Positions 47,239-58,522 of a stretch of DNA of 64,000 nt are shown here, one piece after another. The stretch is from Adiantum capillus-veneris. Lineage: Eukaryota > Streptophyta > Polypodiopsida > Polypodiales > Pteridaceae. The notes under the pieces are model-generated. The model was not told where the DNA came from, made no database searches, and was given only the letters and a program-made list of their open reading frames with translations. Both the position numbers and the translations under genes were made by a program. Position 1 is the stretch's first letter, and every line of letters starts with the position of its first letter. Location of the stretch: the NCBI GenBank assembly GCA_014529385.2, contig CM043962.1:121295970-121359969 (forward strand). Reading direction: 5' to 3'.

Positions 47239-49612
47239 TCGAGCACAGAGTAGTTGAAGGTAGTTCCATGTAGAAAGATTCCTCAAGCGACCCATAATCT
47301 AAACACCTAATCACATATACCTGAAAATTTGAACAGACTAGCAGTGAGTTCTTCATTACAGTTGTTACACATAGTAGTCGCTATGGTTCAATAGATAATT
47401 TAGTATTGTCCTGGAAACCTTGGAGCAATTGTGGACCGTTGGATTAAGCTTATTATGAGCAACTATGGACCATGAGACCAAGCTTGTTGAATAGGGCCAT
47501 ATGCACAAGCCAATGTGTTTACCTGCTTTTGGAAAGGACAGTAGCCGATTTTAAAGGGCCACAAAATTCTCTCATTGTGACATTCTTGTTTCATTCACTT
47601 ACTCTTGATTGCACTATGCTACAATACACTTCTAAATCTCCACCATAGAACTTGATACGCAACGACGAGGTCGATGGTTGGACATTGAGGTCCAAATTAA
47701 CTTTTTATGTTCAAGTTTACTTTTGCCTGCACCAGTTTACTTTTAAGTGCAGGGTTGCAGTCTTCAACTTGCAGATCCAGACCAGCATGGACAGATCAAC
47801 AGCCTGTGGACTAGGGGTTCGCGGGTACAAACACTGGCAGTAAGTGTTGGAGAGATCAAGAAAGCTTGAAATCTTTGTGAGAATGCAATGGGAGCTTGTG
47901 AGCTCAGTTGAGAGTGATGTATGCTCTTGCGGAAGCTCAGAAAGGAGTGTGGAAGATTGTGTGTAAGTGAAGGTGCTGCCCTAAAAACTGTGTGCACAGC
48001 AGCACTGTTTTCAGATTCGTTTTTCTCCTTATAGAATGCAGATCCGAGAATTCTGTCCACACTAGCTCATCCCTTTTGATGTGGTCTACAACTTTGCAAA
48101 AGAAACTTTTTGCAAATTCCTCACTATTTTGCTGATATTGAGCTTAAACTGACTGTATACAAAAATTACAGGTTTTTTGTTTTCGCATAGTGTGCAAGTT
48201 TGATGCACTTTTGCAAGCACGACAGTGCTTGACGTTAGGTGCATAAATTCTAAGCTAAAGATGCAATTTCAGCTTGTGCAGAGCTTGTGGTGTGAGGGTT
48301 TTTGGTAGATTTTGAGTCACGGAGGCGTTTACACACCACCAAAGCGGTCTCTTGAGAGACATGGTTTTAAAATCACACGGGTGGAGCTTCTTTCACTTGT
48401 TTTCACAGGATACTTTGGCATCAATTTCGTGCTTGGATTCATGGTCTTTGCGGATGGTTTGCATATGGTGATGGCACATGGTTGATGCCCATTGTACATA
48501 CATTTTGGCGAGCACTTTCAAGTGCCGGTGAGCTCTCTTGAGAGCATTGTTTTCGCATTGATCAAGTTTTCAGATTGTAACTCTTTTGGCACTTGCTTAT
48601 GCGCGGTCACTCCGTTGATGTACGTTGAGTGCGGATTGCCATTGTATGTGAAAATGTGGAGCCATTTTTGCATTTTTACTCATTGGCATTGAGTAGTGTT
48701 ATGGTTTATGGTAGAGATTGTACTTGAGTTTTTGCTCAGTTTGCAGGGAAAACTCAATCGGATTTTTTCTAGATTCTTGCCATGGTTTATGCATATTCTC
48801 AATTTACTCTCTGATGGTTTAGTGGTCGAGTTGACTCCCACTCTGGCAGTTATATGCAATTTCTTAGATTGCGGTTTTCGTTGAGTTTTGGCTCATTTTG
48901 CAGAGGAAACTCTGTCCGTTTCCCCCATCTTCTTTCCATAAAAGTTTGCAGTGCTGTGCCATCTTGTACAATGGTCGATATATTCCCACTTTGATAGTGA
49001 TCGAGTATTTACTCTCACTTTGACACTTGGACACAGGTCTAGTGTTCTTGTATCCACTCTTGTAGGAGTGCATTTATGGTATGCCCATAGTGGTTACAGG
49101 TTTCCTTTTATTTTGCTTCATGTTCTCACATCGACGCATATTCCAAGCATGAGACTACCACATGCAAGTTACAGGTTTTCACCATTGAGCTACTAGTTGG
49201 TTTATGCTTGATTAGCGAAGTGGTGGAGTGATCTCCCCACTGTTGATGCGTATGCATTGACATGATGTGTGACACAATTGAGTCTACAGTGACGGCTCAT
49301 GAGAGACGGAGGTCTTGATCTTGCCGATACTTGTGTTGTTGGCATTGTGGTCACACATGGCACATTAGGCGTCGTTGTTTCAGATGTAAGAGATAGCAGT
49401 GGAGATGTATATGAGATGCAGATACGGCTTTGATACATGTTAGAGAGGCAGTTCTAGTGGCAGTCTATGCCAGTGACGGTGATGTCATGCTTGCCTTCAG
49501 TGTGCCTCTTGCAAATTTGTCTATGGATAGTACACTTCCTCCGTAGTGGTTACTAGATAGCGATGTTGCTTTCCATGTCACACCGCATCGTGACTAGTTT
49601 AGCACTTTTTCT

Positions 49613-50091
49613 TGTAATGGAATTGATATTTTTATTAATTATTGTAGCTGACAGGTGGAAAAGACTTGACCGAGCTAGGCCTATGCATACGGAAATATAT
49701 TTCATGTATTATTCAAGTGCTCTCTATAATCTTTGGCCATTTATGACCGGCCGGCCAGTTTGTACTCACATTGACCATTCAAGAAATTTATAAATAAAAT
49801 ACGTGTAAGAGGAAATGGTCACTCTTGCACGGGGGGAGATTGCACCCAATGTCTGCGTTGTTCTTCTCACTCTCCTCTCTTCCCTCTCGCCGTGCTGGCG
49901 TAGCACTCCTCTCTAGGAGGTGCGCCTGCACGTGCTCTCTCAATCTCTCTCGCTCTTTGTCTCTCTCTGTTTGCGTATCTTGCGATCATGCGATCACGTG
50001 ATTGTGCCAGGTATGCCGATTAGTCTATTTTATGTTGTTTATTGTGTTATTTCAGGTATTTCGCAGGGCAACCATGCTCTCGTTTGTAGCA
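49613..50091 (+). repeat. 5' LTR of element H
   Basis: 479 bp, matching 53681-54161 with few differences. Short (CT) runs and a GCGATCATGCGATCACGTGAT palindrome-rich patch lie near 49983-50003. Confidence 0.94.
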
Positions 50092-50092
50092 G

Positions 50093-50103
50093 TGGTATCA
50101 GAG
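50093..50103 (+). promoter_or_regulatory. Primer-binding site (initiator tRNA-Met type) of element H
   Basis: TGGTATCAGAG begins one base after the LTR1 end. Confidence 0.92.
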
Positions 50104-53100
50104 CCCAGATTTATGTTCCTACTCATAAAAGTACAACCATGGAGAGCGCTACGAGCGGCAGCTAAGTCATTGTCCTCTTTTACCTTAATATTTTCTCTCT
50201 TGTTTGCATGGCATATAAATTCTTTGAAGGCATGATTAATAGAAGGTTGCTAGTATTTTTGTAAATTTTTTCTATTTCCTAATCATTAGAAGTGAACGAT
50301 AACAAGCCCATATTATGCATAACTTGTTCATCTTACATGGCCTTTTGGTGGTGCAAAGTGTTGCATGTTGAATAGAATCTACAGCCTATATGAACAATCT
50401 TTCAAATAGTATATATGAAAAAAAAATGGTTGTATGATGTATAGATGAATAGTATAAGAAAACACGAAGAAGAAGAGGAGGAATTTCTCAAGAGGTAGGA
50501 ATTGAGTTCTAAGGGTAGCTGTAGATGACGTAGAACTATGCACATTAGTCTAGTGAATTTTTTTAAAAATAAAGCAAGTATGTGGTATAGTATGAGGAAG
50601 AACAAGGAAGTTGAAACATTTCGTTGGTTGAGGTAGAACAGTAGTAGAATGAAAAGCGAATCAATGGTAATGGGATGTAACCTCAAAAGATTGCATCCCA
50701 CTCACGACTATCTTCAACAGATATTATTGTTGTCAATCACCAATAGGTGCTTGTAACCACTCGTCATATCCTGGCCTTAGTACTCCTTCACCATGCGGTG
50801 CCAAGTGTGTCCATTGCTAAGTCAACCATTGTCTTTGTCTACGTTGATTTACACCGTTGGTCTAGTTTTACCACTCTTCGCAATTGGTTCCATACCCACT
50901 GCTGCCACTACATCAACCTGTGCCAGTAGTAGAGGCGCCAATATACAGCCATGCAGACTCAGACCTCACTATAGTGACGCCGTGCATCCAATACTAGAAG
51001 CACTGTTTGACTGTGGCGCCTCTCGCCGAACCACAATATTAAAAAAAAAATCTTGCATTTAAATTTTCACCACTGTCCAGCAGTAGAAAAACCGTCGCTA
51101 CTCTTTGTTGTGGTGGTCATGCACACAATCGCCGTCATTTTTTGGGACGCATGCAGAGAACATGCAGAACTCTCTCTCTCTTGTGGCCAACCGAACTCAA
51201 TCTCTCTCGCGTACGCTATGGCAAACCTCTAGCAGATCATCTATCTCTCTCCCTCCACTATGACTGCGTACAGTCCTGGATATTGCCGAAGCTCTACAGC
51301 AGCAACCCTGACCACGTCGGCCATCCTCAGCTTTTATTTTACTTCATTTTATTTTGTATCGAAACATTGTATAGAATCCATAAAATTCTATGAGTTCCCA
51401 TCCCCCTTGTAAAGCCGGTTCATATAACATTTCATTTCATTTCTCGCTCTCCCCCTCGTCCTGCATCTACAGAAACGGACATAGAGGACGCTCTTCGGTG
51501 ACCACAACAATACTTTCTCAGTCGACGCCCAATGTAGAGCATCCTCGAGCATTGACGTTGATGCTAATGACCATTTCTTTTTTTTCCATTCTTTTATTGT
51601 ACTTTGTTTTATTTTATACCTAGCCATTGTATTAGGATCCATAATGAATGTATCAATTTGTTCTCATAGGATTTTTGCAGACGGTTAATCTATTAATGAT
51701 GTAGTGGTGTCCTTCGTACGAATATGTGCTTGTATCTTTGATCATCAACTCGGCGTCTTGTTGTGGCATCTTTTAGGCATGGTTGCATAAACTAATTTAT
51801 ATAAAAAAAAAACACACAGCACGATATTGAACTGTATCAAACCATTATTATAATTTTGGCTAGGTAGTGATAAGCTCCTCATTACAAGTTTTTGCACTTC
51901 TTGGCCCAAAATAAGGCAGAGAATCGTCTTATATTGCTGATAGGACCTTTTTTTGTTTTATAAATAGTCTAAATTATCTACATACGTACAATTTGTAAAC
52001 CTTGAAAAGGGGAGACCCTTGTCCCTTCAACCAAGTGAGATACCTCGTGCTAATTGTCCAAAACCACCCCATTTTATTGTTTAATTTCAACCAATGCAAG
52101 TAGTGCATGATCTTGGTGTTGTACTTTTGGTATTATTTGTAAGCTCACTCTTAGCCGAGACTCTGGTTATGACTAGGCAGACTCTGGTCACTCTTAGCCG
52201 AGACTCCGGTTACGACTAGGCAGACCCCTACCATTCGGAGTGAGTGTCACTTGTTAATGAATCTCTACCTTGCACCCCAATTCTAATCATCAAATTACCC
52301 TACCTTCATTTCACAAATGGGCCATGTTTTCTCTCGGTTATCACACGTATATTGGAACTTTATCCACAATTTTACGATACAATTTTGTTAGTCATTGTGA
52401 TATATTCATGTTGTATTTAGTGTTTTACAAACATTTGTTGCTGCCAGATATCAGAACTGTTGAATAGTTTCATTTCCTTTTTAAGTCGATAGTACAGTTG
52501 ATTATTGTGAAATCTCTCCTCACACTACAATACTGATATTTTTTGTGCTTATTTTGTGAAACTTTGAAACTCTCACCTGGCACATGGGTTGCGTATTCTA
52601 ATAAGGCATCAAAACTTCTCTCTTTAGTTACCTGGATGGACGCAGGGATGATGTTTGCATCTACTGTACTTATGCGGCCGTACATTTCACTCATACACTC
52701 ATTCTTAACAATTTTGAAGATAAATTGGATCGTCGACCTTGTGATTTTCAGTATGGTATAACAAATGATGTTTACAAGCTCAAGATTTTAAGTAGTATGA
52801 GAGTTACATTGTTAAACACATGAGTTAAAGTAGTACAAGAGCCTCATGATCACCACACATACAGGTATGTACATTTTCATATGCAGAATATTCTTCAGCT
52901 CCTCATATGAGATGGGGTGCTCTTGGATATTGAGCCATAGTTTGTAAGTGCTTTGTTAGTAGAACATATTCTAATTTAGTGTCTAATAGGTGGTAAATGT
53001 TTTCTTTTTATGCCTTGCTTGGTCCATTGGTCACAAGCACACAGATTCGCCGATTTAGGCAGTGTGTAAATACTCATTTTGGTGCAAATCCGTCGATTTA

Positions 53101-53680
53101 GGCAGCACATTGATAAATTATAGATTCATCATTTTTAAACAATATCAAATGCAGATTCGCCGATTTAGGCAGCATTAGTCCAGATTCGCCGATCTAGACA
53201 GCATGTCTTATTGGTGTAGATTCGCTGATTTAGGCAACACCGATCACAAAATCATGCTGTAGTGGCTGGCCACCACTGTAACTGGTCTGATTTTGTTACC
53301 TGGGTATAGAAAATGAAAGATATTTTGGATTTGGATTTGGAAATGGGATTTGGAATTGGTATATGATGATTTTCTCTCGCGATAGTATTTATGGAATTGA
53401 ACTTGAGATTGATGAGAAATGATTATTGAATGATGAGTGTGACCCCTGATATCCTGATTCATTAGGGTATGACATATACTGCTTATTCTAGTGGTATGGG
53501 ACACTAGAATAGGTTGTATGTGGATGACGGCAGGCATAAGCTAATGTTGTTTAGTTTCATAAATTTTTCTTTTATTATGTGATGTTTTTGACACAACATA
53601 CTAATCACTGTTTTTTACAAGTATTGTTTGCATATTTTTATCTTTGCAACTGAGGACAGTTGCTTTCCAACGGAGAAGTA
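50104..53680 (+). other. Internal region of element H, no coding sequence recognised
   Basis: Mostly AT-rich DNA with only short open frames. Visible structure: a 43-bp tandem duplication at 52145-52230 (unit CACTCTTAGCCGAGACTC... and so on) and five copies of a ~20-bp repeat at 53043-53236. It may carry cis signals for packaging and replication, or captured DNA I do not recognise. Confidence 0.7.
53043..53236 (+). repeat. Five short direct repeats near the 3' end of element H
   Basis: Near-identical copies of AGATTCGCCGATTTAGGCAG start at about 53043, 53085, 53152, 53182 and 53217, with 10-45 bases between copies. The second and fourth copies have two or three changes. Confidence 0.85.
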
Positions 53681-54161
53681 TGTAATGGAATTGATATTTT
53701 TATTAATTATTGCAGCTGACAAGTGGAAAAGACTTGACCGAGCTAGGCCTATGCATACGGAAATATATTTCATGTATTATTCAAGTGCTCTCTATAAGCT
53801 TTGGCCATTTATGGCCGGCTGGCCAGTTTGTACTCACATTGACCATTCAAGAAATCTATAAATGAAATACGTGCAAGAGGGAAATGGTCACTCTTGCACG
53901 GGGGGAGATTGCACCCAGTGTCTGCGTTGCTCTTCTCATCTCTCCTCTCTTCCCTCTCGCCGTGCCGGCGTAGCACTCCTCTCTAGGAGGTGCGCCTGCA
54001 CGTGCTCTCTCAATCTCTTTCGCTCTTTGTCTCTCTGTGTTCGCGTATCTTGTGATCATGCGATCACGTGATTGTGCCAGGTATGTCGATTAGTCTATTT
54101 TATGTTGTTTATTATGTTATTTTGGGTATTTCGCAGGGCAGCCACGCTCTCGTTTGTAGCA
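53681..54161 (+). repeat. 3' LTR of element H
   Basis: 481 bp, partner of 49613-50091, preceded by a short purine tract (GGAGAAG). Confidence 0.94.
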
Positions 54162-54548
54162 TTTCTAGTGGGAGACTTGGCTGTGTGCACTTGGCCGATG
54201 GCTTGACGTTTGACATCGAGGGTGCAAGAGACGTTTGTTTGTCTTTTCCCAGTTGTGCGCCATACACGCTACGGCATGCGCACTATGTTCCTCAACTGAG
54301 ACATAGCTTGATCTCGGTGAGACAGTTGACAACTTTTGGTGGTCAAGTACTGCTTAGAGAGTAGTATTTCCAGATACATTGCGATTCACTAGTGATTGTC
54401 AAAGGATCCCGCAGCAGCCTGGTATATCCTATGCATGTGTTTGAGGTTCGAGACGACGTAGTCTTGATTTTGTTGCTGGCATGCTTTGAGCAATAGATGA
54501 GACATGTCTCTTTTGCTAATGATCTTCATCATGCTCAGGAGACAGACC

Positions 54549-54886
54549 ATTTGGCTGTGCACGACGTGCCAGGAGACTTTATAGAGACAGAGATAGAGCA
54601 ACAGTGCGCTAGTGAGACACAACAGGTGTTGTCAGAATATGTGCATGCAAAGGTAGAACAGGTCTGCTCCTTGGTGGCACACATAGAGCTGACAGATATG
54701 GAGTTCTTTGATAGAGCATTTGGCTGTGCAGGACGTGCAAGGAGACTTTATAGAGACACAAATAGAGCAGCAATGCGCTAGTGAGACACAACAGGTGTTG
54801 TCAGAATATGTGCATGCAAAGGTAGAATAGGTCTGCTCCTTGGTGGCACACATAGAGCTGACAGATATGGAGTTCTTTGATATGTT
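54549..54886 (+). repeat. 169-bp tandem duplication in the unit 2 copia remnant
   Basis: 54549-54717 and 54718-54886 match (CATTTGGCTGTGC... to GAGTTCTTTGATA). The period of 169 is not a multiple of three, so it breaks the reading frame conserved with element F. Confidence 0.9.
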
Positions 54887-55372
54887 GTTAGAGGCTGATG
54901 AGTTGGTACCAGGACACAGAATTTTGCATATGGGTGACAGGGATGTAGGTTTCCTAGTGTCGGTGTTAACACAACCATACGCGACGGATGGTCCTGATGA
55001 TGCAGTGATTGCAGATAGCACAGGAGAGGCGAGTACAACCAAGTTTGCGCAGATTTCGTCAACAATTGGGCGAGTCATGTTCCACTTACTAATGTCGAGG
55101 CCCAATCTAGTAGTAAAATTGAAGCATTTGCAACAGGGGTTGTCAGTCGTGCGATGGCTGACACTAGCATGATGCATAGTGGAGTTTTGCAGACCATACA
55201 TAGTAGTCTGCAGGATTTACATCCATGCTCTAGCGTGGGTACGCACACTCAATTATCACCAGAGCCGATACGACTGCGTGGAGATCGATAGAGTGAGCCA
55301 GTGGACATAGGTTGAGAGAGTCTCTTACCTAGTAGGCCTCACTTATTGGCGTGTTGCCTTTAAGTGGGAGTT

Positions 55373-55532
55373 TGTTGGGGCAAAAGAGTTGCGCCTTTTC
55401 CCAGGCCGAATGACCAGTGTCTGACCGCCCACTATGTATACACACTTCTTTATTCTTTCTATACATAAAAATAAGGAGCACCTTACTCACATACTGAGTT
55501 ACTTCCAGAGGTTGCTCCACCTGCATCCTATG

Positions 55533-55594
<62 letters not shown>

Positions 55595-55624
55595 TAGCAC
55601 ACGCACCGCATTCGTGCACTCACA
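55373..55624 (+). repeat. 3' LTR of the duplicated F-family copia copy
   Basis: Starts TGTTGGGG and ends CACTCACA. It contains the same inverted repeat near 55450-55478 (two mismatches) and a CT tract at 55541-55591. It is orthologous by position to 44959-45246. Confidence 0.92.
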
Positions 55625-55937
55625 ATGAGCACAAAATGCTCAATAAGAGTGTTAATTAGGGCAAGGTCAGGACGGATTTGACTTTTTTGGGAAGAATGTT
55701 TAGTTAGGCCTTCATTTGTCTCTTAGATGTCACTCATTGAAAGACATATATTACTTAGGGCAAAGAATCTCTAGGTTGTTTTCATCAACGCAAACTTATG
55801 GCTTCTCTCCAAATGCTTGCATTTTGAAGGGATCTGGCATCATGTAAGAAGTTTCAACTGTGAACATTATACATTATCACTTCATTTTCAATGATGTGGT
55901 TTTTTGGGATTCATTAATTGCCAATACAGGCAAGGCT

Positions 55938-56309
55938 GGGGGACTAAAGAACACGGGCCTTTAATGAAGACCCCATTATGGGAGTGACATGCATACATCT
56001 TGAGGACGATCGACGGCCAACAAAAATGGGTCAACGCTCAACCTGTGACTCGAATTCACAACCTAGGCCATGGCAGCGCGATGAGCTAACCACGCAGGCA
56101 CATGCATTTCGTTGCCATCAAGGCGCAAAATAAACGCTATATGGTGAACTCATGCAGGCAAAAGTAAACTCAGATAAAAAAATGTAAACTCGGACACGCC
56201 CATTTGAAATCGAACGGCCGAGCTTACCTCTGCTTTTGGGCGCACACTCTCTTGCCATGGATCCCATGACGGAGTCTTCATTGAAGACCCCGTGTTACTT
56301 AGTCCTGAG
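55938..56309. mobile_element. Fold-back element 2 with tRNA-like sequence in the loop
   Basis: The left end GGACTAAAGAACACGGG with a following TTTAATGAAGAC block pairs with the right end (GTCTTCATTGAAGACCCCGT then GTTACTTAGTCC), giving arms of about 45 bp. The tip sequence GGACTAA resembles fold-back 1. The loop holds a tRNA-like sequence on the minus strand (56041-56100). In unit 1 the same interval (45563-45770) holds unrelated DNA, so the replacement is not a clean insertion. Confidence 0.68.
56041..56100 (-). other. tRNA-like sequence in fold-back 2 (Pol III boxes)
   Basis: On the minus strand TAGCTCATCG (56079-56088) resembles an A box. GAATTCGAGTC (56047-56057) resembles a B box about 21 bases further on. 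Acceptor-stem pairing is not evident. Likely a tRNA-derived relic. Confidence 0.45.
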
Positions 56310-56621
56310 GGCCGTGGGGCAAGAAATCTCTGCCAATCATCTACTAACCATTATGGGCATTATTTTTTACCAAGCCAGTCAGATGTTTGACACGTCAGCA
56401 CCAATAATCATAATTGCCAATAACTAAACACCACCTCATCGTGCGTAATTAATTGCCTATGGCCCTGTACGTGCATTGTAGAACTACACCCCCCTTCGTC
56501 GTCAGAGACTAGTGCTTGCCCACCCTCCCCTAGACCTTGACCCCTAGAAAGGTCTTTTATTGACCTTTCCCTCCGTTAAAGTGTTCTTGCCATGGCTCCC
56601 GAGTGCTACCTCCCCCTCTTT

Positions 56622-57120
56622 ACTATATGGCACGGCTTTGGGTCAGAGCGGATCTAAGGCCCAGATTTGGGGACGCGAGGCGGCTTTAATCTCAACCGTC
56701 GGATCATGCACTAAACTAGCTGCACTAGGGGTGGGTGAACTGGGGGTGAACTAATGATGAACTAGGGACGGGTAAGCTAGGGGTGGGTGAACTGGGGGTG
56801 AACTAAGGGTGAGCTAGGGGCGCCTAAACTAAGGTATGATCATGTGTCATGCCAACCTGACAGCGAAGCACGCTAGCATGGTGGTAGGGCATTGGTGTAG
56901 CACCAGAGACGTCCGAAGTTCGACCCACACTCCGCGAGGCAAAAACTAGGGGTGAATTAGGAGTGAACTCGAGGTGCCATTTTTTTCCCGAGTTCACCCC
57001 TAGTTCACTACGTGATCCGAGGGCCGAGATCAAAGCCGCCTCGTGCCCCCAAGTTTGGGCCCTTGATCCCCCCTGGCCAGAGCCGTGCCATATAGTGGCC
57101 AAAGCCGTACCATATAGTGA
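56622..57120. mobile_element. Fold-back element 3 with tRNA-like sequence in the loop
   Basis: The left arm from ACTATATGGCACGGCTTTGG pairs with the right arm ending at the matching CCATATAGTGA. Homology spans about 100 bp (GAGGCGGCTTTAATCTC and similar on both sides). The tip ACTATATGG block is itself repeated on the right arm. The inner part has GGGGTGAACTA-type short repeats. Unit 1 has a shorter, insert-free version of the site near 46065-46080. Confidence 0.78.
56868..56940 (+). other. tRNA-like sequence in fold-back 3 (Pol III boxes)
   Basis: TAGCATGGTGG (56874-56884) fits the A box. GTTCGACCC (56918-56926) fits the B box 33 bases later, a tRNA-like spacing. CACTCCGCGAGG follows. I could not fold a complete cloverleaf, so I call it tRNA-derived, not a tRNA gene. 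Confidence 0.55.
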
Positions 57121-58522
57121 CGAGGCCAGCCCCCCACCGATCGCCATGAGGTTGCTTTTCTTAAGAGGAAAGGTAAGACCTTTCGCTTTCCCTACCTCGT
57201 AAGACATACGACATAATGAAAGAAGTTTACATGTCTGAACCAATGCAGAAATCGGTCTAATTTGTATCATCTTGGAATGCATTGATTACTCATCCCCCGC
57301 CCGTGGGCTTCTTCTTCTTTGCCGCCGGGGCAGGAGTCCTGTCCCACCTATTATTCCTTATCATGATTTTGTTGGAAGGAAATTTTACTTAAACGACCCA
57401 CTTACACTCTGCTGTTTTCTTCCTTTAGACAAGGCTAAAATGCTTCGTTGTGCACGGTGGGGCGGGGATCAGAGTCCGACACTGGTTGAGCAGACCTGGG
57501 CACTCCTCTTCTGTCGCTGGTAAATCCCCTCTTTTCGCAGCTATGCGGGGCCTGCTCCCTCCGAGAGGGAACCTCGACGCGGGCACAGATGTGGTGAGCT
57601 ATTGCGCAGGGAGTTGAGCAGTTTTGTCCAACTAGTGGGTGAAATCTAGTAGAGGTGTTTCGGCAGGTCAGGAGTTTATCGACAGAAATGGCATTCGCAA
57701 GGGTCATCTGCAATTAAGCTTTGAAATTCTGCCCAAGCAGGCCGAGTTGTCAAATTGTGCTGGGGAAGGAGGCATGGGCACCATATACCTAGCTAGGTAC
57801 GATTGCTACAATACACTTCTAAATCTCCACCATTGAACTCGATATGCAACGATGAGGTCGATGGTTGGACATTGAGGTCCAAATTAACCTTTAATGTTCA
57901 AGTTAAGTTTACTTTTGCCTGCACCGGTTCACTTTTGACCGGCTACTAAGTGGAGGGTTGCAGTCTTCAACTTGCAAATCCAGACCAGCATGGACAGATC
58001 AACAACATACAGACTAGGGGTTCACGGATACAAACACTGGCAGAAAGTCGGGAATGCGACGCGGGAAGTTTTGACCATCAATATCCCTCATGATCGGTGC
58101 AAGACTATTCCTGCCTGGCAGGAATTCGACGAATGAGAAGAATTTGCCCACCAACAATAGATGTATGGGTTGCCATTTAGGAAAAACAGCTCCATGTCAC
58201 ACATGCACATGCTCAGTATTAATAATTGCTTTTCTAATACCATTCGTAACTGAAACTTGGGGTCTGATTACTTGATGATCACGTTACAAAATGAGGCTAA
58301 TTTGCTGTTGACAAGCAAAAACGGTAACATGTAGGAAATTGATAAGGTCCATACTCTCCTCTTCATCACTGCTGTGTGAGAGTAATGAAACCATGTCATA
58401 CTTACAAACAACATCGGCAAACAACAATTAAAGTGTGCACACAAAGCAATTGGGAGAGGCCGGTCCGCTGAAGAATAAGAGATGAGGATAAGTTGCATTC
58501 TCTACTCTTCCTCTTCCTCTCT

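Larger units (their letters stand above)
42997..47843 (+). repeat. Unit 1 of tandem segmental duplication
   Basis: From 42997, inside element F, to 47843 the sequence matches 47844-58048 in order. Shared parts are F internal DNA, its right LTR, the target-site copy and about 2.6 kb of right flank. Unit 1 lacks element H, about 885 bp of copia sequence, and two fold-back elements present in unit 2. It has two fold-back elements and some flank sequence that unit 2 lacks. Confidence 0.88.
49613..54161 (+). mobile_element. Element H: non-coding LTR retrotransposon nested in copia protease
   Basis: LTRs 49613-50091 (479 bp) and 53681-54161 (481 bp) start TGTAATGG and end GTAGCA. Perfect 5-bp target duplications TTTCT lie at 49608-49612 and 54162-54166. 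A tRNA-Met primer site follows LTR1. The 3.6-kb internal region has no recognisable gag or pol, so the element depended on enzymes from others, like the plant LARD class. Confidence 0.94.
49547..54363 (+). pseudogene. Copia protease remnant split by element H (parts 49547-49612 and 54162-54363)
   Basis: Before H the frame reads WLLDSDVAFHVTPHRD, then a TAG and FSTFS. After H, using one copy of the TTTCT target site, it continues SGRLGCVHLADGLTFDIEG, RHAHYVPQLRHSLISVRQL and TTFGGQVLLRE, ending at a stop. This is the copia aspartic protease and following segment. The active site is DSD instead of DSG (GGT to GAT, 49562-49564), so the enzyme was probably inactive even before H. Confidence 0.83.
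47844..55624 (+). mobile_element. Duplicated F-family copia copy, 5' truncated and split by element H
   Basis: Copia internal sequence at 47844-49612 and 54162-55372 is followed by the 3' LTR at 55373-55624. The 5' LTR is missing because the duplication breakpoint lies inside the element. This copy retains protease sequence that F has lost, interrupted by element H. A 169-bp tandem duplication lies in its 3' part. Confidence 0.85.
47844..58048 (+). repeat. Unit 2 of tandem segmental duplication
   Basis: Matches unit 1 from GTGTTGGAGAGATC (42997 and 47844) to CACTGGCAG(T/A)AAGT (47846 and 58048). The junction shows only 2-4 bases of shared sequence. Unit 2 ends about 475 bp downstream of the PSBS stop codon. 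Its copia copy keeps a 3' LTR (55373-55624) followed by ATGAG, one change from the GTGAG target copy of F, so the duplicated stretch included the element end and its target site. Confidence 0.88.

Noticed and set aside
49613-49793. ORF with WKRLDRARPMHTEIYFMYY, repeated at 53681-53861
   Set aside because: It lies wholly in the U3 part of the element H LTR and is present because the LTR is duplicated. There is no start context or motif.
53043-53236. CRISPR-like array
   Set aside because: Repeats are imperfect, spacers vary from 10 to 45 bases, and this is a plant retroelement; no CRISPR biology applies.
54632-55201. 189-codon minus-strand open frame
   Set aside because: It is the reverse shadow of the copia-family frame conserved between 44222 and 54540. 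Its internal repeat comes from the 169-bp tandem duplication.
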